Assembly: GCA_009192285.1 (NCBI GenBank)
Contig: CM018606.1
Coordinates: 1,416,081-1,480,080 of the forward strand
DNA: 64,000 nucleotides
Source: Morchella semilibera
Lineage: Eukaryota > Ascomycota > Pezizomycetes > Pezizales > Morchellaceae
Direction of reading: 5' to 3'
The notes under the pieces were generated by a model that saw only the letters and a program-made list of their open reading frames with translations, was not told the DNA's origin and ran no database searches. Positions within the stretch are counted from its first letter, which is position 1; the number at the start of each line of letters is the position of its first letter. This document shows, piece by piece, positions 13,701 to 24,884 of the stretch. The position numbers and the translations under genes are program-made.

Positions 13701-15523
13701 TAGGGTTAGTTCCTTCTTATGCTGCATTTTTGGGACCGCGGCAGCATGCAGCATAACAGTGGGGTATTCAGCACTTTGACTCCGACCCACCCGTAAGCAG
13801 ATATACACATACCTTTCCACTTTAATTGGCGAATGCCCCCTCGTCTAGCTAGCAGCCATCGTACTTCTTTATTCGATAGGTATTTCACTCGCGGCGGCCA
13901 CGGGCAGGCCTGGGTTCGGCTTGACTAGTCGAAAAAGCCTTTCGGTGCGCCTTAGCTATGTAGGTTTCCAGGGAATAATAACTCCGAGACTGGTTTCCGC
14001 CCTATTGATCATTGACAGCTGCATTTAACTTCCTCTAGGAGCTAGCGCCTGCTGCAAAGCCCAATACATTAGCAGAAAACACATATAGTCTCGGCCTATC
14101 AATGCACAGATTTGTGGAACGATTTTTAAGACACCCCATTCAAGCAGCTCGCGAAATACCCCGCTATGCAGAACACGGGAGAAGCCCGCTAGCTCACAAA
14201 GAGGGCCGGGGCCATCTCTACATTGTTCTTTTCCCTCTTATCCATAGTGAAGTATAGAGCCCTAGTTACCGGCCTATTAAAGCTAGAGAGGTCGAGACCG
14301 GAGTGTTGGGGAACGGGGCCGGCGGTCGATTTATTGGCCGGTGGGTCATTGACAGCCACTGAGCTGGAGCAGTCACGACCCCGGGCATGTGGCGGGGCCT
14401 AACAACTATATAAAACCAGGGGAGCAGCTTGACTACATACCTTACACTGGGGAGTGGCCTGCTGATAGAGATGTAGACAGACCTTCAGCTGCTGTGTGGT
14501 GTGGAGGAACCCTAACCCAGAGGTAATATATAGCAATAGGAACCCCTTGGTGGTAGATGGATATACATAAAAAAAAGGTATTGAGTGATGTATGGCTCTC
14601 CCAGTCGGACGCCGGTTGAGATAGGAAGGGACATAAAAAACCCATCTTAACCCCGGGTGAGAAGAAGTGTGTATCTGCACGAATCCGTGGAGTTTGGTCC
14701 GTAGGTTTGCCTTGATTCGGACTTACCACATACAAATACGAGGATAGTGGATGATTCGAGTTAACGGTAGTACATTATCGGGGTTGAGCGTTTTATAGCG
14801 CCGAGGGCTTTAGTTAGGGGTACATACCAAACCAGATGGCTGAACAGACGCCAGACGCCTTGAGGTGCCTAGTCTTGCTGCTGGCCTTGTTGAAGGATTA
14901 CGGAGGCGCGTGTTGATACTGCTAGTTGTGGTCAGCCATGCATGTTGGCAGTCATGTGTGGGGGGAGGTGGGGAAGGTGGGATTTTTCCATCACGAATTA
15001 TCACTCGATGTGATTTTTAAGGGAGAGCTGGCATAATTTTTTTTTTAAGAAAAATGACATGATGATGATTGTTTTAATCCCCGCCCAGCCGTCGTCATCT
15101 AGTCTCTGCTGAAGGTACCACGGATCTGCTTGCTGGTTCTCTGCCTTTTCTTTGGTCCGGTGGGGGTGTTGGTGGGGTAGCGGATGCTTGGCGGGGTAGA
15201 TGATCAGGACCCCACCTCCGAGTAGAGGTAAGCATGAGAGCAGTCGGGGGGCCAAAGACTTCAGTTTACATAAGTATGTGTACATATGTGTGTGTATGTG
15301 GGAGAGTGGGGAAGGGGGGGGGTATGGGGGGGTATTATCGTCGAGACTCCCTCTATTTAAGAGCTAGAGCGTTAGCTAACTAGACCTAACTGAGACGGGG
15401 GGCCTACTAGAGAGAATGAACGGGATAAGGCAAGGACTCTATCCCGCACAGGGAACACAGGGGGTACTACACTACCGCCAAACCCCCATTCCATCAATCC
15501 CCTCACCTTCCAGCTAGGTTATA
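7708..15523. other. Gene desert
   Basis: About 7.8 kb without a convincing gene on either strand. ORFs are short, often lack ATG and have no recognisable domain or composition. It contains long homopolymers (C11 at 11312-11322, G17 at 11592-11608, C12 at 12636-12647) and a (CGG)n run near 12779-12795. I see no transposase or reverse transcriptase remnant, but decayed copies could escape a read by eye. Confidence 0.5.
11592..11608. repeat. G17 homopolymer
   Basis: The longest single-base G run in the window, in non-coding DNA. Confidence 0.9.
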
Positions 15524-15871
15524 ACGTGTTTCACCGGGAAAACGATCGTCACCGGGAAAGCAACCGGCCCGTTGATGAAGGATGATAGCACTATAGTTCA
15601 TTCTAATACGAAGCCAAATATGCTGGAAGTGCTTTTTGTTGTTGTTGGGTGATATTTACTTAGGTTAGTGTGGGGTAACTTTCAAAAGACCTAAAAGGAG
15701 AAGAAATTATGTATTATGACAACCATCCTTCACCACTCAACCTTAGCAAATATCACCTAAAATAGCCAAAAGACACCTAAAGGGTGCCTCTGGACACTTG
15801 ATTCGCTCCAGCCTCAAAATCCAAAATTCCCAAAGTCCTGTTGTCATGATTGCTTTCCCGGTGAAACACGT
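15524..15871. mobile_element. MITE-like foldback element F (348 bp)
   Basis: Outer arms ACGTGTTTCACCGGGAAA and TTTCCCGGTGAAACACGT are exact inverted copies, abutting TA at 15522-15523 and 15872-15873. An inner pair (GGTGATATTTACTTAGGTT near 15649 against AACCTTAGCAAATATCACC near 15740) adds to the foldback. A second CACCGGGAAAGCAA copy sits just inside the left arm. No ORF of note inside. Confidence 0.75.
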
Positions 15872-16189
15872 TACCTTTCCCCAGCTTTCCGCCCTTAAGC
15901 TTCGTCTCAACAGCCCACTAACCCCACAAAGAGTGATATCTCATGATTCCGCCTTCCAACGAAACACCACGGCGCACAAAGCTTACCCCGTCCATAGTCA
16001 TAGTAGTATCCCCGCTACCCTAGCAACCGCACAGCCTTTAATAGCATTATAATTTTAGAAAATTAAACGACTCCACCCATCTCCATGGCCCGCGGCAATT
16101 GCACCCTAGCACAGTGGTAACCCTGCAAAACGCGCGGGAAGCATCACAGAATAGGGTGCAGGGTTACGGGCGGGTGGGCGGGGTATCTA
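15872..16189. other. Spacer between two foldback elements
   Basis: About 320 nt with no supported gene or RNA. Confidence 0.5.
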
Positions 16190-16306
16190 CTCGTAGTGCC
16201 TGGCGTTTTTGAACTCTGCCGCTATTGCATACACCCAAAATCAGGAGCTTGGCGTATCCTTGTATGGTATGCAATATCGCGTTCAAAAACGTTAGAACAC
16301 TACGAG
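16190..16306. mobile_element. MITE-like foldback element B (117 bp)
   Basis: Inverted arms CTCGTAGTG...GCGTTTTTGAAC and GTTCAAAAACG...CACTACGAG with further pairing to TATTGCATAC/GTATGCAATA, leaving a short central loop. TA lies at both borders (16188-16189, 16307-16308). The terminal sequence differs from the other elements here, so it is a separate family. Confidence 0.75.
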
Positions 16307-16692
16307 TAAAGGTTTGGGCCTTCATGGTTGTTTGCGTTTGTATACGGATGCAATACGTCGAACAAAGCTTATGCTATACAGCTTGGCCGAGAATAACCGA
16401 GAATCCCCGATAAACGGACAGAATAGATCACGTATAGATGATGGTTCAGTAATAACCACAATATCAGATAATAACCAGTCTTGATTTCCTCAACTAATTA
16501 CGCAAGGAAAAAAAAAAAAAAAGAGGGAGAAAAGAGATCCTTTCACTAAAAACAATCAAAATAAGAAAACACAGGACGCCATGGATATTACGCAAAATAC
16601 ATATAAAAAAAACCATAAATTGGTATCGCAAAATGCCCCAGGGTGGTATCACCGCACTCAATCTTCCTATCAACTCAATCAACCATCAAGAT
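16307..16692. other. ccp1 downstream flank
   Basis: AT-rich, including an A-rich run near 16507-16522. Contains no gene; it presumably holds the ccp1 3' UTR. Confidence 0.5.
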
Positions 16693-17964
16693 TTAGTCGG
16701 TGGTTGCCTTGAAGATAAATTTCTCCTCCTGTTTGAAGGGGACTCCCAGCTCCAAGAGCCTTCCGAAAACATCGGAAAAGTCCTTGAAGAAGAGCTCGTT
16801 GTCCTTAGCGTAAGCCTCAACGTGCTTGCGGAAGGCCTTGTCCTTGATGAGGGCCATATCAGTTGGTAACATCATTAGGGACTTGCTGGAAACATCCTCG
16901 AACTGCTTGGGACCGTTCCACTTCTTCCAGGCCCACTTCTCCTCAATAAGGAGCTTGTAGAAGTCGTTAGTGAAAACGGTAGGTGAGAATGTCCATGGTC
17001 CTGATAGATGTCAGTAAGCCAGTTCAGAAGTGTATTAGAACGGATGACAACTCACCATCGAAACCTGATCGGTCAGTGTGGCACCGCCCAAGAGCGTGAG
17101 CACCGGAAAGAGCCACGATCTCTTGGTCATTGAAGCCCATGCGGTAGAAGATATCCCTCAAGTGCTTCTGCTCCTTGGAGGCATCAGGAAGACGCCCATC
17201 AGGAGTACAAGCGGCAACGTCCCTGTCGCTACGTCCAGGCCTCCATGGGATTTTAGGTCCACCCATCTCCTGAATGGCAGCAACAGCTGCAAGAGTCCAC
17301 AGATCAGAGTAGCTGATCCATGTGTGCTTGTCCTTGATCTTCTCGAGAACCTCACGGGCAACCTTCAACCCAGCATTGGCCCCATGATCAGACTCTGGGG
17401 CGAATCGCATGGTAGCACCGTTAGAGCCACCTGTCTTGGTTTCTTTGTCGTAGGTTCCGGAGGCGTGCCATCCGAGACGAACAAGGACCTGGTTGGTGAA
17501 ACAGTCAGTCACAGATTTCTTAAAATTATATAATTTACAAATTGAGTTTGAAGAAAACTTACTGGTCCGTAAGAACCATCATCGTATTCATCATTGCTGT
17601 CCAACAACTCTGCAATTTCGTTGTAGACCTTCTGGTAGTCCTCCTTGGTAGGCTGGAAAGGTCCTGGGGGCTTGGTGCTTGACTTGCCACCGGCCAACCC
17701 AGTGATAGATGAGAGTTGGTCGGTAGAGTAGAGGTAGTACCCCGCACCACCGAGTGCGGCAAGAGTCAATCCAACAAAGATACCCTTTCCGCTACCACCG
17801 CTAGGAGCTTCCGAGGCATATCCACGGCGAGGTGCCTGCCTGATAGGGTTTGCTATCTTTGTTGATGGACGAGCATGTGATGCAGTTGTAAGGTTCCTTC
17901 GGAGGGGTGTGAAGGAAATGTTCTTCGGGGCGAAACGAGTGATAGTGCGAGCTGCAGATGCCAT
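16693..17964 (-). CDS. ccp1: Mitochondrial cytochrome c peroxidase
   Basis: Reduces hydrogen peroxide with electrons from ferrocytochrome c in the mitochondrial intermembrane space. Three exons (17964-17563, 17488-17056, 17000-16693) give about 380 residues. The first 50 are Arg/Ser/Thr-rich without acidic residues (matrix-type presequence), followed by a hydrophobic stretch [19 protein letters not shown] at about 60-78, as in the bipartite presequence of yeast Ccp1. Distal haem residues are R138, W141 and H142 in [11 protein letters not shown]; the proximal histidine is H265 in LSGAHALGR; the radical tryptophan is W281 in GPWTF. The His-Trp spacing of 16 equals that in yeast (175/191). The presence of this Trp separates it from ascorbate peroxidase-like class I enzymes. 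The second intron falls right before PWTF. The C-terminus, ending FIFKATTD, matches the family end. Confidence 0.97.
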
Positions 17965-19869
17965 CTTTGATGTAGTAGGTTGGTGAGGAGGGGGTGGGGG
18001 ATATAATTATCTCTAGAAGGAAGTGAGATTGATCAACGGGTGTGGGACGAGAGGGAATAGTGGCCGGTTAATATAGAGAGAGATGAAGAGGAGAAGGAGG
18101 GGATAGAAGTGGGGACAGAAGGGAGGAGAAAACACGAGAATCAGTAGGGTTAGGGGATATCAAGACCCTCAATGGCAACGAGGCCATTCAATTCAGAGCT
18201 TCGACTCTGAAGACCGAAACAAGAGACCCATGGCTGATTAATGCGAGTCTATCGACAGGGTTTAAAGATCTCGGCTCCATACCCGCTAAGCTCAGTTGAG
18301 ATGTTTCCCCAGCTTTTCAACGCTGGGCCCTGGACAACGAGCCCACTAATGGCTCGTTTTCGGATAGCGGTGGGTTCTAACAAGAGGGTCTGGACGTCGT
18401 TCTCTGTCAGCACTATTACTGTGAATAGTAATACACAACGAGTTTCTTACGGGAATTTTCCTGAGCAGGAAAAAAATGAAGCGAAATTTGTCAAATGCAG
18501 GGAGGTACTAATATTCGGACCCTTCCTAGATTACAGAGCCGCAATCAGGGCCAAAAAAAAAAAAACGTGCTGCAGGGCCAACCCGTTACGTGACGCTAAA
18601 TTTGAAAAAAACGTTTTTTTTTGTTTCAGAACGATTACTACACTATGACGCACTGAACATTGGGGAAATGTTTATCCTAGAGGCACTTTTGATACTGCCA
18701 AGAGACCTCGGCCAGGACGCAGAAAGGATCAGAAATACAGATACACGCAGTAGCTGGGGGAATTGAAAATTTACTGCGCATCTAGTTAGAGCCACAGAGA
18801 GGTGACACGTATTAGTAGCCGCCAGTAAAAAGGGAAAAGGAAATGGGCTACTAACAATCGCTACTAAGTACTCTAGGTGTTCACTCCGTGACCTCGGTAT
18901 TCGCTGGACATCCTGGCAAATAGCATCCAATCACGAGTTGGAACCGTCCCATCACCGGAGGATCTGCATTTTTACTTGCTTAGAGCACACGGGTGCTTTT
19001 GATCTAAAGAGGAGTGCTCCAGCCGTACGTATATGAAAGTAACAAGTCATGAATGCAGTCCAGACACCTGCAATAACATTCTCGTACAGGTCGATCGGTA
19101 CAAATCATTATCAATTAAATCCTGGGATCCTGAAATTGCCACTGCAGTTGTGCAAGGTGCTTACTGGCTACATACATACTATCAAAAGCTGTTATAAAAT
19201 ACCGCTACTGCAACTAAAATCTCGGCCTCAGAATGAATAATTGCGGCCAATATCTGCGGATTTCGTGGAAGAAACTACATGTACTTGATTTAGATGGGTT
19301 GTGGGGTATCCAATAACCTAATTTATACCTATCCTCCCATCAATCACACAAGTAGAAAAAGACTCTAGGGTCTTTTGCGCGGAGGGCTTAATGCCAAAAA
19401 AAAAAAAAAATAGGCTACAATCTTATCAGATGTCAAGATTACTAGAGTCAATTAACCCCAACCTCATTGGCCCAGGACCCTGGTCGGCGTGGTTTAGCGC
19501 GAGTGATATCCGGTGATGAGCCACTTCATGCGGTGCTGGGTGATTTACAAAAAAAAGGTTTTGTCCAGTGCTACGTATCAACTCCAGTCTTACCATCGAA
19601 AGGAAGAATTTAATCATCACTAACCATCTGACTGATTCCTTTATAGATGCCTCTCTATAACAAACACTACATTTCTAGCTGTGTTTACCAAAGAGTTGCT
19701 GCGAGAGACAGCCAGACGAGGCCATTATCAATTAACCAAGGGATAAGCCCAGGTGTTGATTAAATATCTACAAGTATCTAAGCGGTGTATACAATCTTCC
19801 TCATTCTCAAAACAGGAATGGCAAAAACATGTAAGCATTTCTCCCCAACTAACCACTCGTCAAAGCACT
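17965..19869. other. ccp1 upstream region and dph6 downstream flank
   Basis: No gene supported. Short poly(A) runs occur near 18555 and 19398. The dph6 3' end lies at the right edge. Confidence 0.5.
18074..18135 (-). promoter_or_regulatory. Pyrimidine-rich tract upstream of ccp1
   Basis: A purine-rich block on the + strand (GAGAGAGATGAAGAGGAGAA and onward) makes the ccp1 sense strand CT-rich 110-170 nt before its ATG. It resembles the CT-rich core-promoter blocks of filamentous ascomycetes; function is inferred. Confidence 0.4.
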
Positions 19870-22146
19870 TCACAAAGCCATCTCACCAACCCTTCTAACC
19901 ACAACCCCCAGCCCCGCCTGGTGACCATCACAGTCCCACGCCTGCTCAACTGGCACAAACATAACCGCAACTCCCACTACCTTCCCCATCACAGCACCGC
20001 TCCAGGCCTCCGAAAACTCACCCGCCGTCCCCGTCACGGCCGGTATATACACCCTCACCTCCGCGGCATCGAAGCCCATCTCCAGAGCGCCCACCTTCTC
20101 TGCCACCTCGTGCGCCAAAGTCTTACACCTGTCGACCTCTGAAGAGATAGGAAAACAGAGGATGCTCACGCCGCCACCACAGATGCTCCGGCCGTTTGTC
20201 CAGCCACCGTAGTAGACTCCAGAAGAGGTCACGATCCCGCGGCTGGATGTTTCGGCACAGGCCTTGACGCCCCAGTCGTCACTGGACTTGGCGGCGTCGT
20301 TGGTGTCGTCGGTATAGTACTCACCATGCACCCTCTGGATCCACTCTGGGTCGAAGCCCACGCCCGCCCACTCGACCGCGCAGCCACGGGGCAACTCCTC
20401 CACCGAGACAATGAGGAGCGGCGGTCGTATTCCAGTCTCCATCTCTGCAGCCCCATCATCGTCGTCCGCCTCGTCCCCGCCGGCCCCGAAAAGCCCCTTC
20501 CACCCGGGCTCCCCCTTCCAGCCCCTCCAGAGCTCCTTCCACGCCGCTGCCGCCGCCGCAGCGCCCGCAGCGCCAACCACATAGGCCACACACCCTAGCA
20601 GCACCGTCACCTCCGCCGCCGCCGCAACACGCCACATATGCTGGAGTGCTAGAACTGCCTGCTCGTTTATCTCGGGGCGGGTGATGCCGGGATTGAGCAC
20701 ATCCATGCTGCTCGGGACTAGGGGGATCATCCCTGCGAGCGCTGTCCACCCGTCGACACTGATCGCCTGGGAGTAGGGGCCGATATTGGCTGGCGCCCAG
20801 TAGGAGCGCGATTGGACATGTAGGCCCTTGCGTGGAGATTTCCTGCGGAGGTCGACAGTTACGGAGAGGAGGATGTTTGTGTTCTCGGGGAGGCGCGAGC
20901 CAACAGAGACGCAGACGCGGGAGGGGGGGTTTGGGGCCGTGAAGAAGGAGGAGTAGACGCTGTTTATGGCGCCAAAGTCGGTCATGGAGCGGAGGAGGAG
21001 GGTGGTGGAGGTTATGGAGGAGAAAGTGGTGTTGAAGACTTCTAGGTTCTTGGAGAGGATAGTCATTACGGCATGGGTTTCTTCGGAGATGTTTGCAATA
21101 GGAGAGGGACTGGAGATGTTCGTTATGAACACGATGTTTCCGGACTGGGAGGTATGACTGGCGAGGAGATTGGGGCCGCCGGAGAGTGGGGTGTTTTGTG
21201 CCGAATCTAAGGGAGTGACATCAATACTAGTATCAATGATCTCCAGGATACCCGCAAACACCTTATCCCACAGCCCTGGTTTCCTCAGGTTCTTCACACA
21301 CTCCTCTTGTCTGAATATCTCCCCTTCCCTCTCTACAAATCTAGCTCCGAGCACCTTTAGGTGCCCAACCCCGCCCGAGCCCTCTACAATCTCCCTCTGG
21401 TCTTCTCCGACCTCTATCCTCCCTTTCCACCCGGGCCCGTCCACCACGATGGTTTCATACTCACCCCCCTCACCGGCGACATGGACCCCCCACCTCCTAC
21501 TCAGCCCATCCAGCTTCATCCTAACCCCCGGGTCAACCACACTCTTCCACAACCATAGCTCCGCATCCAGCCCCACCGCCGCAACCTTCACAATCCTCGG
21601 CTCTAGTCCCACCTCTGCCATCTCCTCCAGCAGCGCCCCCTGCTGCCGCTGCCACAGGTACGACAGTGACGTCAGGCCCAACCTCGCACACACGCTCTCG
21701 ATCCTCGTGCGCTGATACGTGCTCAGTATGGCGCCTGTACAAACCGCCTTCACGCCCGGATGGTGCGCCATGATGTGTCGCAGCAGCGGCAGCAGGTCCT
21801 CGGTCTCGTCGTCCTCTGTCAGTGCGTACGAGAGGTTCTGGTCGGCGCTGCGGCCGGTGATGGGGTGTCTGTAGAGCGGGAGCGAGAGCGCATTCGGGTA
21901 GAAGGGGAGCAGGGCGTGCCCAACTGTCTGGTACATGAAGGAGTCGAGCTCATCGGGGGTGTCTGGTGTCGGTGAGACGAACGTGCGGGGGGCGGTCGTA
22001 GGGAGGATGGTGGTAATGGCGGTGGGTGCGCCGGGGGTGGGCGGGTGTAGGTTTGCGAGGGCTACTATGTGGTGGCCGTTTGAGATGGTATGGAGGAGAG
22101 AAAAGAAGGAATCTTTGCCTCCGGAGATGAGGGCGACGGTCTCCAT
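19870..22146 (-). CDS. dph6: Diphthine-ammonia ligase with Rid domains
   Basis: Catalyses the last step of diphthamide formation on elongation factor 2, amidating diphthine with ATP and ammonium in the cytosol. A single open frame of 758 residues without introns, unlike most neighbours. Residues 1-240 form the ATP-pyrophosphatase (PP-loop) domain: SGGKDS at 8-13, AVCTGAILSTYQRTRIE at 135-151, and the family motif GEGGEYET at 225-232. Two YjgF/Rid-type domains follow, roughly 305-435 (VFITNISSPSP) and 455-740 (YWAPANIGPYSQAISVDGW), the second interrupted by an Ala- and Asp-rich insertion. This PP-loop plus two Rid layout is that of yeast Dph6 (YLR143W) and other fungal orthologues. What the Rid part does in this enzyme is not shown by sequence. 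Codon third positions are strongly GC in several stretches, which creates long shadow frames on the opposite strand. Start and stop are unambiguous. Confidence 0.95.
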   Translation of the reverse strand: METVALISGGKDSFFSLLHTISNGHHIVALANLHPPTPGAPTAITTILPTTAPRTFVSPTPDTPDELDSFMYQTVGHALLPFYPNALSLPLYRHPITGRSADQNLSYALTEDDETEDLLPLLRHIMAHHPGVKAVCTGAILSTYQRTRIESVCARLGLTSLSYLWQRQQGALLEEMAEVGLEPRIVKVAAVGLDAELWLWKSVVDPGVRMKLDGLSRRWGVHVAGEGGEYETIVVDGPGWKGRIEVGEDQREIVEGSGGVGHLKVLGARFVEREGEIFRQEECVKNLRKPGLWDKVFAGILEIIDTSIDVTPLDSAQNTPLSGGPNLLASHTSQSGNIVFITNISSPSPIANISEETHAVMTILSKNLEVFNTTFSSITSTTLLLRSMTDFGAINSVYSSFFTAPNPPSRVCVSVGSRLPENTNILLSVTVDLRRKSPRKGLHVQSRSYWAPANIGPYSQAISVDGWTALAGMIPLVPSSMDVLNPGITRPEINEQAVLALQHMWRVAAAAEVTVLLGCVAYVVGAAGAAAAAAAWKELWRGWKGEPGWKGLFGAGGDEADDDDGAAEMETGIRPPLLIVSVEELPRGCAVEWAGVGFDPEWIQRVHGEYYTDDTNDAAKSSDDWGVKACAETSSRGIVTSSGVYYGGWTNGRSICGGGVSILCFPISSEVDRCKTLAHEVAEKVGALEMGFDAAEVRVYIPAVTGTAGEFSEAWSGAVMGKVVGVAVMFVPVEQAWDCDGHQAGLGVVVRRVGEMAL

Positions 22147-23883
22147 TTTGGATGGTGATGGTGGAGGTCGGCGGTAGATGATGGGAGAATGAGAGAATGG
22201 CGGGGTTCGAGACGTACTACTGGTAGGTAAGTTTTAATCCTCCGCTGTTAGCAGGGTTTTCGGGTCTTTGGTAGCACAATGCAATGCGGTAATGATCGTT
22301 TATTTGGAGATGTTTGGAAATACATTGATTCTACTGACAGCGCAAACAAACAAGCAAAAAAAGCTATTTTATGATTGATATTTCCCGCTTTTCTATGGCC
22401 ACAATTCCACTGTTTAGGTAACGGCAGCCTCAAACATACGGTTTTGAATCTCGCAAACTGAAGCATGGCATATACTTCTATTCCGCTCCTCAGTAGATCC
22501 CTCAAAAATGTGGGAGAGTCTCTGTAGAGCTCGGCTTGCTGAATGTATACATATAATAGAAATATAAAAGAAAAAGATGAACAAGATGAAAAAAGGGGAA
22601 GCGAGCAAAGAAGGAAGTAATAAAGCAGGCTACATTCCTGAATCTATTGGTTACGTGACAAGAGTAGAAAAAAGAAAGAAATACCAACGTAGACCCACCC
22701 TCCCCCAAATACCTGTGTGGACGTCGTCGTTGAAGTTGGTTGGTTGGTTGGTTGGCCGGTTTGTGTGATGGTGATGGTTGTTTGGTTGACGTTGGAGGAA
22801 AAAAACATATTTAAATATGCTGTGGGTTAGGGTTATCTGATCCTTGCGACATCAACATGTTGGTTTGAGAGCTAGCGCATCTGGTTTGGGATCGGGTTTC
22901 TTTTGTTCGTCTCGTAGGCCCTCTTAAATACATGTACTATCTGGTTATATTTGGTAAATACATGTATGTAATAAGCGATTTAGGACCACTGTTGTTAAAA
23001 ATTCTGTCTATGTACCAGGGAGGGCCCGTCAATCAGATCCAAGAGTATCTTTGAGTCCCCCTACGCCATTATAGCAAGATGCCTTACAACACCTCCCTAC
23101 GTCCACCAACTACATGTAATGTGGGTAAGACTCTGCTACCTGCCTTACTACATGTATGTACATGTAGTCCTGTTAGGCCCATCCACGGATATGTACTCTA
23201 TAAGGTCTGGTAGAATTGTTGCAAAAGTTGGTCCTATTATATTGACTCTTACTAATATGTAGCGAACGGAAAAAGAAAAAAGGAAAGAAAAAAGTTAGCC
23301 CTATTATATTAATCCTTACGAGGGAGGTAAAGGAAAAAGGTTATCCTCGAACCCACCCATGCGGGGCCGGCTGGGGAACCTCCCCTCTGCGACCACCCCA
23401 TTTTTATCCCTCACAACCACCAACCAACAGCCTCACAACACATGATGTGGGAGCCTTTAAACCTGATTTACCCCCACAACCCTAGCCCACGGCCTCTCAT
23501 GCACGATGGTGGTAACCTTCTTTGCTGATTTGCGTACTTGGGGAAACAAAAAAAAAGATAGATCCAATTTGGCCCCTTGTACAGTTTCTTGGTCAATGCT
23601 TACAGCAGAAAATTCTTTTAAGGGCCAACAGGACTATTGGGTCACGCAAGACCCACTTTTTACAATGGTTCTCCTTTCACCCCTCCAAAAATGTGGGCGG
23701 GTAGGGCTCTGGCTATAATGTAAGAGTGTGCCGCGCGTGCCTTTTCGAAGGTCTGCCTCTACCTCCACCTACAAGCGTGCGTGTGCGAGGGCGATGATCT
23801 CTCATTTAGAGATGTACATACATGTATGTACCACCTCTGTCGTGGGGAGAACCCCTCCAAGCAGCGCCTCACAGATGCTGGTA
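22147..23883. other. dph6 upstream region, no gene seen
   Basis: Holds a (TTGG)n run near 22736-22752, five TACATGTA copies between 22929 and 23166, plus one at 23819-23826. A partly repeated CCTATTATATT block occurs at about 23232 and 23302. No supported coding sequence. Confidence 0.5.
23111..23166. repeat. Cluster of three TACATGTA palindromes
   Basis: Copies at 23111-23118, 23149-23156 and 23159-23166 in the dph6-rad7 spacer; the last two are only 2 nt apart. Confidence 0.8.
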
Positions 23884-23982
23884 CAGCGGTGGGTAATAAG
23901 TCATCGGATGACCTAAACAGAATTTTGCCTGCAAACGCGCATTCTGGTGGCGTTTCGTCCGATGACTTATTACCCACCGCTG
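23884..23982. mobile_element. MITE-like foldback element C (99 bp)
   Basis: Arms of about 28 nt, CAGCGGTGGGTAATAAGTCA at the left and its inverted copy at the right, nearly exact, flanked by TA (GTAC on both sides). The CAGCGGTGGGTA terminus resembles the ends of fungal Fot1/pogo elements; that link is from memory and would need a search. Confidence 0.8.
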
Positions 23983-24884
23983 TACCTAAGAACTTGCACC
24001 TGTACTTGCCGCAATCCAGCTAGCTAACTAGGAACATAAAAAAAAGAACGCACTTAACCTGCCATGGACTTTTCTAGCTGTAGGGAGAGCTTACATACAT
24101 GTAGCACTTCCCCAAGCCCTCCGATTGGGATTCTCGCGGTAGATGGGTACATGTAGATAACGCGCGAGCGGATAAAAAAGTGCAAATCATGGAATATCAC
24201 TCGACTATGAAGGTGCTACGTTTTGGGCTAGGATTTTTATTTATTTATTACATCATTAATTGTAAGTTTTGGGCTAGGAGGCGGGAGTGGGTTTGGCTCT
24301 GATACGTATATACAGCCACTCTTCAAAAGTATTCGTGATTCATACATGTACATATATATAAGATGGTCAGTGCTCAATGTGGCTTACAGAGTTGAATCAA
24401 AGAACTCAAATGTATCTATAGAATTAGGGACTTGGTAACAGAGGAAGAACACCATGAACATCTAATATTGGGTTTAGCCTCCATTAAGTACATGTAGTAC
24501 TGGTGGCTTGAGATTTTAAACATTTCAATGCACAGTTTGATAACTGACTTGAGCCGGACATGTCATATTAAATCCGAATCACGAACGCTTTTGATGAGTG
24601 GCTGTACATCGTTTATATTCATGAGATATACTGGGTACCCCGGCGGTAGAGTGGGTGTTGGTGTTTTATGGTGGCTCTGTTAGAGAGGTTTTTACAATAT
24701 CTTTCACAGGCTGGTTTTTCTTTTCGTTTTACTCCTCCCCAACGGCTAGGAAGATGTTAAGTGCCCAGTCTTCAGTCAATATATGACATGCTAAATTGCA
24801 CGAACCTATGAAAGCCCATAAAAGATAAGCAAGTTTAATTTTGTGGACTCCCAGGAAGTTGTAAAAAAAAAAGGAAAAGAGTAT
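23983..24884. other. rad7 downstream spacer
   Basis: No gene. Contains TACATGTA copies at 24096, 24148, 24343 and 24489 and AT-rich DNA near 24237-24260. Confidence 0.5.

Noticed and set aside
19753-20142. ATG-less + strand frame over the dph6 3' end, and long + strand frames at 20326-20598 and 21170-21715
   Set aside because: They are antisense shadows of the GC-rich third positions of dph6; composition is Pro/Ser/Arg filler.
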